Assembly: GCF_019175385.1 (NCBI RefSeq)
Contig: NC_083345.1
Location: 116,422,480 to 116,486,479, forward strand
Direction: 5' to 3'
DNA: 64,000 nucleotides
From: Lycium barbarum
Lineage: Eukaryota; Streptophyta; Magnoliopsida; Solanales; Solanaceae
In this document: positions 55,387 through 64,000 of the stretch, in pieces
Position numbering within the stretch: position 1 is the first letter of the stretch
How the letters are laid out: each line of letters begins with the position of its first letter
Notes under the pieces: model-generated
Seen by the model: only the letters and a program-made list of their open reading frames with translations
Told to the model about the DNA's origin: nothing
Databases searched by the model: none
Position numbers and translations under genes: made by a program

Positions 55387-55582
55387 GTGAGCTTATCCAT
55401 GCAGTTATGCACTCTTTGAATAGGAATCCGTTTTCTGGAGCATGTGGTTTAATTCGATGCAAAGCGAAGAATCTTATCAGGGCTTGACATGCCGTGAATC
55501 CTCTTGAAAGAGAGGGGTGCCTTCGGGAACGCGGACACAGGTGGTGCATGACTGTGTCAGCTCGTGACGTAAGGTTTTGGGT
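55387..55582 (+). other. Plastid DNA insertion with a 16S rRNA fragment
   Basis: From 55435 the sequence GGAGCATGTGGTTTAATTCG, CTTGACATGCCGTGAATCCT, CTTGAAAGAGAGGGGTGCCT and GGACACAGGTGGTGCATG is the plastid 16S rRNA region around positions 900-1060, in sense orientation, with a few substitutions. The preceding 48 bp (GAGCTTATCCATGCAGTTAT, GCACTCTTTGAATAGGAATC) look like another plastid inverted-repeat segment. They are joined out of normal order, so the insert may be chimeric. It sits inside the solo LTR. It is not a functional rRNA. Confidence 0.88.
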
Positions 55583-56655
55583 CTGACATGAATGAAATAT
55601 TTTAAGTACGTATATCTGTATCTTGTGGCAGAGTCGTAGTATAACCGACAATATGGAATCACCACGTGGGTACATGGAGTCTAGTACCTGGCCCGACCCC
55701 AACAGAGCAGCCCCACACCTTGCCAAGGTATGAGACATAAGCATGATATGAAAGGATCCAATTCAATTGTCTGAAGGTCATGTCCTAATCTGGGCAGATC
55801 GACCCTTACCCTATGTTGGCATATGTAGTTTCAGGCAATCTGAGCATTCTCGATAAACCTATGCTACTCCTAAAACATGAACATGGATATAGTGGCATCT
55901 GAGCCCAGGATTTATATAAAATAACTTGTAAGTATGACTTGTAGACATGATTCGTAAACATGGCTTGTAAACATGATTTGTGAGTTTAATATAGCATGAA
56001 TATAAGTACATAGTATAACTTGTATAAAAACATAGAAAGCATGTATATTTTTATGAAAATAAGCATACTAGTTCATATTTTGCATTTAAGAACCAATGGA
56101 ATGCAAAGCATGGGTGTTCATGGATTACAGACGAATTCCCAATAACCAAAATGGAATATCAAGAATACAGTAACGAATTATTAATACGAACATGGTATGT
56201 CATGGTACATGTAACTTAGGGTCATCATGAATTAGAGTAGAAACCCTAGATTTGTGGAACTTCATATTTTCATGGATGAATCATGCGTGGGGAAGAACAA
56301 TGATGTTCCCACACGTGGATGGAAACCCTACGTACCTTAATCGCTCAAAAAGTTGTAGAAAAGGTCTGAATTTCAAGAAGAAGAAATCCAAAAGCTTCAC
56401 TCTTGAATCCTTGGGATGGGTTTTCTTGAAAACCCTAGATCAGGAACAATGAATTTCTACTTAACATTCATAGATATAGGTTAGAATTCTTAGAATATGC
56501 TTACCTTGGTATATTAGAGTGACGGGAGGAGAAAACTTCGTTTTAGGGCTTGAAAGGATAAAAAAAATAGAATAAAAGACTAAAAACACGTATTTATACT
56601 GTTCACTGCGCCGGTAATTGTACGGGCACAATATACGGCCCATACATAAATGTAC

Positions 56656-57100
56656 CACTACAAAAGAAACCCTGATTACCAACAAAATATTCCGTTGGTA
56701 AATTGATCAAATCGGTTGGCAAATTGAGTTACCAACCGAATACCAACTGATATTGATCCGTTGCTAAAAGGCTCGATAGTAAATTTTGACGACCAATTTT
56801 AATTTGTTAGTAAAATTACCAACTAAAAATTGGTTGGTAAACACCCAAAGATGTTGTTGCTAATTGTTTAAACTTGGCCCTGAAATTTCCGTTGGTAAAT
56901 TCACTAACCATTTTTCGGTTGGTATATCGTTAGTACCTTTACTAACTAATAGAAAAGGAGTTAGTAAATTTGGTTCTTCATCATTCAATTGCGTAGGTAA
57001 TTTGTTGGTAACTATAGTAACAAAAAAGAAATGTTGTTGGTATTCCGTTAGCAACTGTACTAATGGATAATAATTTGGTTGGCAAGTCTGATACCAAAAT
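56656..57100 (+). mobile_element. CACTA (EnSpm) element terminus, incomplete
   Basis: CACTACAAAAGAAACCCTG is a typical CACTA end. It is followed by dense subterminal motifs GTTGGTAA and TTACCAAC in both orientations through about 57090. No opposite end (GTAGTG) was found, so the right boundary is estimated from where LTR-like sequence resumes. Confidence 0.65.
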
Positions 57101-57365
57101 CTGAGATTTTTCCATGCCTCGATGCGGACCAAAAGTACGGCCATATTTATTTTTACGGTTGGTAATACGACCCGTATAATTTTATATGATCCATATGTCT
57201 CACAGGACTTCCTAAGCAGAAAGTTGAATTTTCTGGGCGGAAATGTACGGACATTTGAGAATTCACTAAGCTGAAATGAATTTAATTCTAACACTCCCCG
57301 TCTAATTTTCGAAGTCCTGAAGCATGAACATCACTTAGTTTGAAGGTGCGAGGTGTTACAGAGTG

Positions 57366-57831
57366 TTCTGACGATAAAGTTATGATAGGGGTGAATGGGC
57401 ATTTTGTAACGTGGAATCCAGGTGTAGGCAAATTTTTTAGGGGGGGGGGGGGGGGGGGTGTGAGTGAGTAACTTTCTGAAAAATGTTTTTCACGAAGCAA
57501 TCAAACATAAAAAAAAAAATCGCTTATTTTTCGATAACATATTTTCTAGAAAAATATTTTTCCTCCGTACCGAACACACCCTTATGTATGTTAATGTAAA
57601 GTGGCCAGCCATTTTCGCTATACAAAATGATAATGTTGTGGGGTCCGTATCAACATATATAGGATCAAGCATTTTTTTTTTTTTTGACAAAAGATATAAT
57701 AGGCTCAAGCCTATTTGCGAAACACTTGACTTTAATTTATTCTTGGAGAGCAAGTTTATGCGTGTGAAGGAAAAAAATTGGCAATTTTCTCTTTTCTTTT
57801 ACTACTACTTGGAGCCAAAAAATTTATTTCT
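57366..57831. other. Spacer with a long G homopolymer
   Basis: A run of 19 G lies at 57440-57458. AT-rich sequence with no credible gene follows; an open frame here is built on low-complexity T and A runs. Confidence 0.5.
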
Positions 57832-58055
57832 CCCTCCGTCCTAATATAAGTGTCTTACTTTCCTTTTTGGTCTGTCCAAAAAAGATTGTCTCTTTTTATA
57901 TTTAGTAAGTTTTCCAATTCCAAGCCAAATTTAAGACCAAAAGATTAAGGCTACATATATCTTTTATTTTAAGATTACATGATTCAAAAGTTTCTCTTTA
58001 TTCTTAAATTCCTTGCCCAGACAAGCTAAGACACTTAAATTGGAATGGAGAGAGT
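57832..58055. mobile_element. Stowaway-like MITE
   Basis: The left end CTCCCTCCGTCCTAATATAAGTGTCTTAC matches the inverted right end CTCTCTCCATTCCAATTTAAGTGTCTTAGC. CTCCCTCC ends are typical of Tc1/mariner Stowaway MITEs. TA is present after the right end only, so the exact borders are uncertain. Confidence 0.75.
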
Positions 58056-58576
58056 ACTATAAATGGAATGTTTCTCTTCCATACTAATTTGAGAACAACT
58101 TCTTGAGTTTGTCTTCTTCCTTAGGGAGTATTTGTAAGAGTGTTGTGTTGGCAGTGCCAGCTCTTTGGCTAGGCCAGTAAGGCATATGTCCTAGGCCCCC
58201 AATTTTGAGGGGCCCCAATATTTTTCAAGAATAAATTATGTGTTAATTTTTTCTGGAACAAAATTGATTATTTATGATAAAAGCACGATATTTTGTTATA
58301 AATTTATATTATTTTATTTTCATTAAATTTTTTCAAATAGAAAAGATCATGATGACGTTGTTTTGCCTTTTTACATTATGCCCTCTAACACTCACCTTAT
58401 TTTATTCTCTTTAACTCCTTTTGTACTCTGTTTTCTTCAAATCTCGAATAAGTTAGAGTAATACTGTATCAAAAAGAAGAGCCAATAGTCTAAAGTGTCG
58501 AACAAATTGAACTGAAAATTCATTTTTTTTCTTAGATTTTCAAGCATTGCAGCAAGCATATTAAAGTGGGCTATAC
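58056..58576. other. Host spacer, no gene recognised
   Basis: This includes the phrase GCCCCCAATTTTGAGGGGCCCC, an imperfect palindrome seen in some hAT-derived repeats. No reading frame is convincing. Confidence 0.4.
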
Positions 58577-58581
58577 CAAGC

Positions 58582-61500
58582 TGTCACGCCCCAAAACCCA
58601 CCCTGGACGTGACCGGCATCCGACGTCACGAACAACATCGGAAGAACCTAAACAACACAATAATGATACTTGAACCCGCCAGGTTCGACATTTGCCTCCA
58701 ACAATTTATAAATTAAATGCAAAACATCATGAACACATGAATTAAATCAGCGGAAGTCTTTATAAGCAATGGCCATCAATGTGGCAAACACCCATTAAGT
58801 CGTACGAGAGTTTTGACAATCTACCCACAATTCTGACAACTATCTATGGAGCTTCTAAGAGACATAACAATCGTCAAACTTCGGGACGCAGCCCGGAAAT
58901 TCAGAATAATAAACAAAACAGGAAGTGACCCACGAACAAGGATGTGGGCTCACCAAATCCACAGCAGTAGCAAGTCCTCTTAAGCGTCGAAAGTATCACG
59001 AACTTGCTCTTCTTTGTTACCTAACATACCATAAAAAACAACAATGGTATGCCTGAATACTTTCGTACTCAGTGAGTGCCTCGGGGACAACAAGTATTAT
59101 GAAAATAAAATATAATAATATATAAAGAAATCAGTTCTGAAAAGATAGCATAAAAACAGTCATTCCACTTTGTGATTCTCAATATCATTTGTTAAACAGT
59201 TTACAAAGACATTTATCAATATAGAAACAAGTATTCAACATGTGTATCTCCATAAGAATTATCAAAACCGATTATGAAGTCTTTTGTTAAGTTACAACTT
59301 TTAATTATGCCTTTGAAATTGATCAAGATTGTCAACAACAGTTCTATGAGAGATTACGAATATTACACACACCGACACAAGCCCAAGAATCAATCACATC
59401 GAGGGGATGACCGTAGGGTTCCCTTGTCACAACGCACCACACCGAATTACAAAGTCTCGGTGACCACTCATCCTCCCGAATGGCTAGGCATAAACACACC
59501 TGAATATGAAATCCCCGGTGACCACTCATCCTCCCGAATGGCTAGGCGTAAGCACACCGGAATATAAAAACCTCGGTGACCACTCATCCTCCCGAATGGC
59601 TAGGCGTAACCACACCGGAATATGAAGTTCCCGGTGACCACTCATCCTCTCGAATGGCTAGGCGTAAGCACGCCGGAATATAAAATCCTCGGTGACCACC
59701 CATCCTCCCGAATGGCTAGGCGTAAGCACACCGGAATATAAAATCCTCAGTGACCACTCATCCTCCCGAATGGCTAGGCGTAAGCACACCGGAATATAAA
59801 ATCCTCGGTGACCACTCATCCTCCCGAATGGCTAGGCGTAAGCATACCGGAATATGAAGTTCCCGGTGACCACTCATCCTCCCGAATGGCTAGGCATACA
59901 CACAACCAAAATACCAATCATGTCATATTACCAAATTATCAATCATGGCTTAGAGCCGAATCTCACTTCTCAAGTCATCATCTCAAATAGAGGCATCTCA
60001 AGTTACCACCGATTGAGAATCTTATTCAATTTCAAGTTTAAGAAACCCATTTTACAACAAAACAAGTTGAAGGTCCAACCTTTAGAAGATTAAGTCCAAT
60101 CATCAATAATGGGGAAAAACGAGTTTCACAAAGTAGTATAGTTCGTGTAATGTTCAATGCGGGCTTGACCCTACACACGCATGACCTTGTCTAAAAGAAA
60201 TCATCTTTGTAGTTAAATTATCATTACGGACCATTATGTCATATTGAAAGAATAAGTCATTCCAACCAATATTTGAAAACGTATAACTTCTTTACGAAAG
60301 ATTTCCATGTCTTAAATCATCAATGAGAATATCATTACCAACCCTTAACCATCATTTAGACCTGAATTAGGATTCAAGAAACATGAAAAGATTACCTTTC
60401 CTCCCATTCATTAAAGAATCTTGAATAAAATTTATACTTCCAACAATAGTTTCAAAAAGAGTGATTTTCATCCAAAATAAGTTATTAAAAGAGAGACATA
60501 CGAATCAAAATCAAAGAGTTTATAAAAAAATCGATCAAAAGAGTATGTTCAAAAGAGACATACCTTAACTTCGTGCTTTTGAGCGTATCACAATGTCTTT
60601 CAATTTCTTCAACTTTAATCTATAGCAATACAGGTCATAGGGATTCTATATTAGCAATAATATTCATGCTTGGGTCATCTAAGCATTTTATCAAACACTT
60701 AGTGGGCATAAAGCTCCACAATCTCCATTAATGGTGTTTTCATCACCCAATCCCCATTCTATTACTTCTAGCTGATTCTACAGTCTCAATTAGATGTAAT
60801 TAACATCATTCTTCATCACCCATATGAATATAACAATCCCAAGTCAACAATCCAAAAACCCTAGCATAGTTCATATAATTCTCTTTATCAAACCCATTTA
60901 CAATTCTCCCAAGAACTTATCAACACTTTAATCATCATGAAACATCATAAAACTTACCTTAGTTATTGTAGGAATAAGCCTTGAGTTGGAATACTTCACT
61001 TGAACAAAACCCTAGTTCCACCTTCCATGGAATTTCTTGACTTGAATGGATTTGATGTGTTTCTCACTCTTAGTTTTTTGTGGATTGATGAAGTGGATCT
61101 TTAGTTTCACTTGGATTCTTGCATATGAAGTATTTGGATGGCTCTAGAGAACCCTTGAGTCGTGGAGGAGAAATGGGAATGAAAAAAAATGAGCTTGGGT
61201 CTCTTATTAACATCTTAAAATCTGACCCGTCGGACAATTCTACGCCCATTTTTACGTCCCGTACAATTTGTACGGACCGTATGTCATACCGTAAAACCAT
61301 TCCAGTGATTTGGACATTCTGGACCAATTATACGGCTGGAATATATGGCCCGTATAATTTTTACGGTCCGTATGTTCCACCGTATAATTTTTACGGTCCG
61401 TATGATTTTCGCCGTAAACTGACAGAACACTGTTTAGTAAAATGGTCATAACGTTTTGTACACAGATCCGTTCAAGACCCATAATATACCGTTGGAAAGC

Positions 61501-61761
61501 TATTTCAAAGGGCTACAACTTTCATGAAGGAAGGTTTTCCAAATTCACAATACAGTTTCATGAAAATCTCCTAGAAGACAGACCTACCAAAACTTAGGCG
61601 AGTTTAAGAGCTCTTAAGAACTTCGATTGTTGGTTTGGCTTCAAAACGACCATCCTCCACCCGAATTCATCAAGAATGGATTCATGTAGTTAAGATATAA
61701 TATTAACACTAGATTTGGTTTTTACTTATTCACACCTAGTTCAAGTTTACGGGGTGTTACA
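58582..61761 (-). mobile_element. Solo LTR of a gypsy chromovirus, TSD CAAGC
   Basis: On the plus strand it begins TGTCACGCCCCAAAACC and ends TACGGGGTGTTACA, with CAAGC on both sides (58577-58581 and 61762-61766). The 3.2-kb LTR contains a 58-bp minisatellite and a cluster of TACGGACCGTAT motifs at 61240-61420. No internal or coding sequence remains. Confidence 0.92.
59461..59924. repeat. 58-bp minisatellite, eight units
   Basis: TGACCACTCATCCTCCCGAA recurs at 59461, 59519, 59577, 59635, 59693, 59751, 59809 and 59867, an exact 58-bp period. Units differ at one to six positions. They show higher-order alternation between AATATAAAATCCTC and AATATGAAGTTCCC variants. Confidence 0.95.
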
Positions 61762-61766
61762 CAAGC

Positions 61767-62635
61767 TATCAATTTCTTGAATTTGGTTCTATCATTCTAA
61801 ATCTATTATTTTTATCAAAAATGTATCAACTTATTGCCTATAATGTTAACAATTCCTATACTGATTGCCTTAGTAGAAGGATGTATTTAAACATTGAAAT
61901 TGATAAAATTTTACCTAAATTAAACAATTGAAAAAGAAAATTATTCGGAGGAATCGATCATGAAAACACTATTAAATAATACTTTTGCACCTAATTTTTT
62001 TTTTTAAAATATAGATTTCGAATAAAATATATCTGAATTTTGTTAAGGTTTCAGGTCTCTATTAGAGTTAAGTTTTAGGCCTTCAATTATGTTGCTTGCG
62101 TGTTAGGAAACACTTGTGTGAATCCTCGCTTGGACTGATCTTGTGAGGTTATTTTCTTGGAGTATTTGGGATATTAGAGTATTTGTTTACTCTAATTTTG
62201 CACTTTATTTTGTGCTCTGTACTCTCTTTTGTATTCGTTGATGTTAGTAAATTTGCTCCTCTTTCGGTTGTGGATGTAGTTCAAGTTGACCGAACCACAT
62301 TAAATTGTTGCCTGTTATTATCTTTGTTGTTGTCTTTAATTGACAGTTTTGTCTAATTCCAAACTTACCTGGACACCCGATCGCAACAATTAATGTAAGT
62401 TTTTGGTAAGATTCATCTGACAACATCGGGGGTAGTAGAGGACGGATAATATAATGGAGGGTATCAATAATCAATGTGACAAAGTGTAAGATTCACGATG
62501 TTGGTGACAAAGTGCATCAATGTGGTTGGAGACAAGTGCCAAGTGCATCAACAGAGTTGGAGACTTGTTCTTCAACAATTGGAAAATGGTAAATGATCAC
62601 TACGACTCAGACTCAATAGAATTTGATCAATTCTA
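61767..62635. other. Unassigned, possibly copia-derived
   Basis: AT-rich host sequence continues from the left of the solo LTR. Around 62250-62330 the phrase GGTTGTGGATGTAGTTCAAG and CCGAACCACATTAAATTG resembles the end of some copia LTRs. The match is by impression only. Confidence 0.35.
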
Positions 62636-62638
62636 TTC

Positions 62639-62708
62639 GAAGATTCCCGAATAGGGGAACCTTTCGAACTGCTGCTGAATCCATGGGCGGGCAAGAGACA
62701 ACCTGGTG
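62639..62708 (+). other. Plastid 23S rRNA fragment
   Basis: GATTCCCGAATAGGGGAACC, TTTCGAACTGCTGCTGAATC and GGCAAGAGACAACCTGG correspond to the 5' part of plastid 23S rRNA, with small changes. It is about 70 bp in sense orientation and not a functional gene. Confidence 0.72.
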
Positions 62709-62743
62709 ACAAGTGTATCACAAGTGGGATATACAACTTTGAA

Positions 62744-63110
62744 GTAAGGGAGAATGTTGGAATAAATAATTCAATGTTGTAGGCAACCAAATTTAATTAA
62801 GATTTGGTATTTTAATTCATGTCTAGTTAGGATTTATAGTCAAATTAATATAGGGTTATGTTTTCCCGTTTTGAGTTAAAGTTAATTTCATACTATTATT
62901 AATAGGGATGTTGCTAGCTATTTTCATAGAAATTATGAAGATTGTAGAGCACATTCAGAGATTCATAGAGTTTATGCATAAAATATTTTCCTTCACTTTT
63001 GCCTTTCTTTTATTAGTATGCTTCTTAGACGATAAAAGGATTTTCGAACTAAGGGAATCACGTTTTTTAAAGAATTTATTAAAAAGGACATTCATAAATG
63101 TTTAATATTA
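62744..63110 (+). repeat. Possible copia 3' LTR start after a polypurine tract
   Basis: AAGTAAGGGAGAA directly before TGTTGGAATAAATAATTC (62756) is the usual polypurine tract plus LTR start arrangement of many plant copia elements. The LTR end was not found and no pol sequence lies upstream, so this could be a remnant or a miniature element. Confidence 0.4.
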
Positions 63111-63179
63111 GGAAAGGGCAGATTAGTCAAAATGTAATTATTTATATTAAAAATAAATAGCTTGAAAGAATTGTTATAT

Positions 63180-64000
63180 AAAAATAATAATAAGAGATGT
63201 TACCGTTGATAACGTCCAAATACACTCCTCAAAGAGAAAGTGTACACGGTCGTATGCAATATATTTACCCAACTATGAGTCGGGGTCGATCCCACAGGGA
63301 ACAATATGCTAGGCGATTAAGAAAGTAAGGAACTTTCACCAACTACGCTAAAGCCAAACGATGGATAATATTTTGGTTTTGTTTGAGAAAATTGTGACTA
63401 ATGCGGAAATGTAAACTAACCTAGAAAGCAAGTAAAATGATCAATGGCCACAAGCATGGATAATAGGAGATTACACTCAAGTAACGATCCAATATATTTT
63501 ATGATATTACAACTAAGAGCGGGTTTATGTTAATAGATAATGATTTCTAAAATCTCATTGAAAGTCTTCCAACCAAATCAATGAATTTCACTCTAAGCTT
63601 TTTCAAGCCTTAGAGTGTGATATTAGGCACAATCAATTTAACCTCAAGTAACTATCCTCTTCCGAGCTCAAGTTATTAGATGAGTTTAATGACCCAAATC
63701 CTTGTTAACTAATCTTTCCCAACCTAGATTTCCTCTTCCAAGCTCAATCTAAGTAAATGGGTGAGTCTTAGGGTTAGCTACTCCCTTTGGAAACATTCAA
63801 GAACGAGATTAATTAAATCAACAAAGACCCACTTCAATAGCAATACAAATCATTCAATACATAAACATAACAAGAGTTTCATCCAACACTTTAATCCTAG
63901 AATATTTCCATAAACAAGATTCAAGTGAAGAAAATAAACACTACACACTTAGATATACAATACAAAGCAAGAGATTGAAGAAATGAATTAAAGGTTTAAG
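63180..64000. repeat. Dispersed plant repeat, family not identified
   Basis: The phrase TACCCAACTATGAGTCGGGG, TCGATCCCACAGGGAACAA is one I associate with high-copy retrotransposon noncoding sequence in plants. The rest is AT-rich with no open frame. It runs off the window edge. Confidence 0.5.

Larger units (their letters stand above)
54776..57360 (-). mobile_element. Solo LTR of the Del/Tekay-like family, TSD GAGTG
   Basis: On the plus strand it begins TGTCACGCCCCGAACC and ends GCGAGGTGTTACA, with GAGTG on both sides (54771-54775 and 57361-57365). It is the same family as the LTR at 16436-18524, inverted (ATGGCCTGGGCATAAC; the AGCATGGGTTTTCATGGATT region appears as ATGGGTGTTCATGGATTACA). 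It contains a plastid rRNA insertion and a CACTA end. Confidence 0.9.

Noticed and set aside
55382..55744. 120-codon open frame on the minus strand
   Set aside because: It is antisense to the plastid 16S fragment and LTR sequence, and the translation has no recognisable domain.
57464..57844. 126-codon plus-strand frame
   Set aside because: The translation is dominated by Phe/Lys runs from homopolymers and crosses into a MITE.
59461..59924. Regular direct repeats resembling a CRISPR array
   Set aside because: The whole 58-bp unit is repeated without unique spacers, and the context is a plant LTR. It is a minisatellite.

Overview
The window looks like heterochromatic or gene-poor DNA from a plant nuclear genome, most likely a member of the Solanaceae. 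The grounds are the transposon families (long-LTR chromoviruses with TGTAACACC...GGTGTGACA ends, short-LTR copia elements with methionine-tRNA primer sites, an RTE-type LINE with an AAC/TTG tail), a BAHD acyltransferase resembling the benzyl-alcohol benzoyltransferase group of Nicotiana and its relatives, and fragments of plastid rRNA. The family-level placement is an inference. Only one locus looks like a functional host gene; almost everything else is nested, truncated or recombined transposon sequence.

Layout. 0.2-0.7 kb: a MITE. 1.1-4.7 kb: a minus-strand Ty1-copia element with both LTRs, primer site and polypurine tract, but with the gag core and RT palm deleted. 6.0-7.5 kb: first copy of a dispersed block (X) carrying an RNase H-like fragment, interrupted by a foldback element and a MITE. 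7.5-10.87 kb: a plus-strand Tork-like copia element cut off at its 3' end. 10.87-18.5 kb: a plus-strand Del/Tekay-like gypsy element lacking its 5' end, with a hAT element in gag that carries a fragment resembling an AP-2 alpha-adaptin exon. 18.5-21.7 kb: a second LTR piece of the same family holding a solo LTR of another family. 21.7-27.6 kb: a minus-strand gypsy element with no coding region left. 27.6-32.9 kb: a copia gag remnant whose LTR was entered by an almost complete Reina-type chromovirus (TSD ATATA). 33.0-34.9 kb: two more X copies, one with an RTE LINE. 35.1-38.0 kb: three tandem units of about 544 bp, the middle one holding a Harbinger/Tourist-type element. 38.3-43.0 kb: a complete minus-strand copia element (TSD TAATC) ending about 170 bp upstream of the BAHD start codon. 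43.2-46.2 kb: the BAHD gene. 47.7-61.8 kb: four solo LTRs, each with a perfect 5-bp target duplication, separated by short host or MITE sequence; one holds a plastid 16S fragment and a CACTA end. 61.8-64 kb: LTR-like remnants, a plastid 23S fragment and an unclassified repeat.

The gene of interest is the two-exon BAHD acyltransferase. Its reading frame is open through a predicted 443-residue protein. Its single intron carries a two-unit Tourist-like MITE and a 464-bp antisense copy of its own second exon. The unspliced transcript could therefore fold into a long hairpin, and the excised intron would be antisense to the mature mRNA. With a copia LTR just upstream of the TATA box, this is the strongest candidate for unusual, possibly self-silencing, biology in the window.
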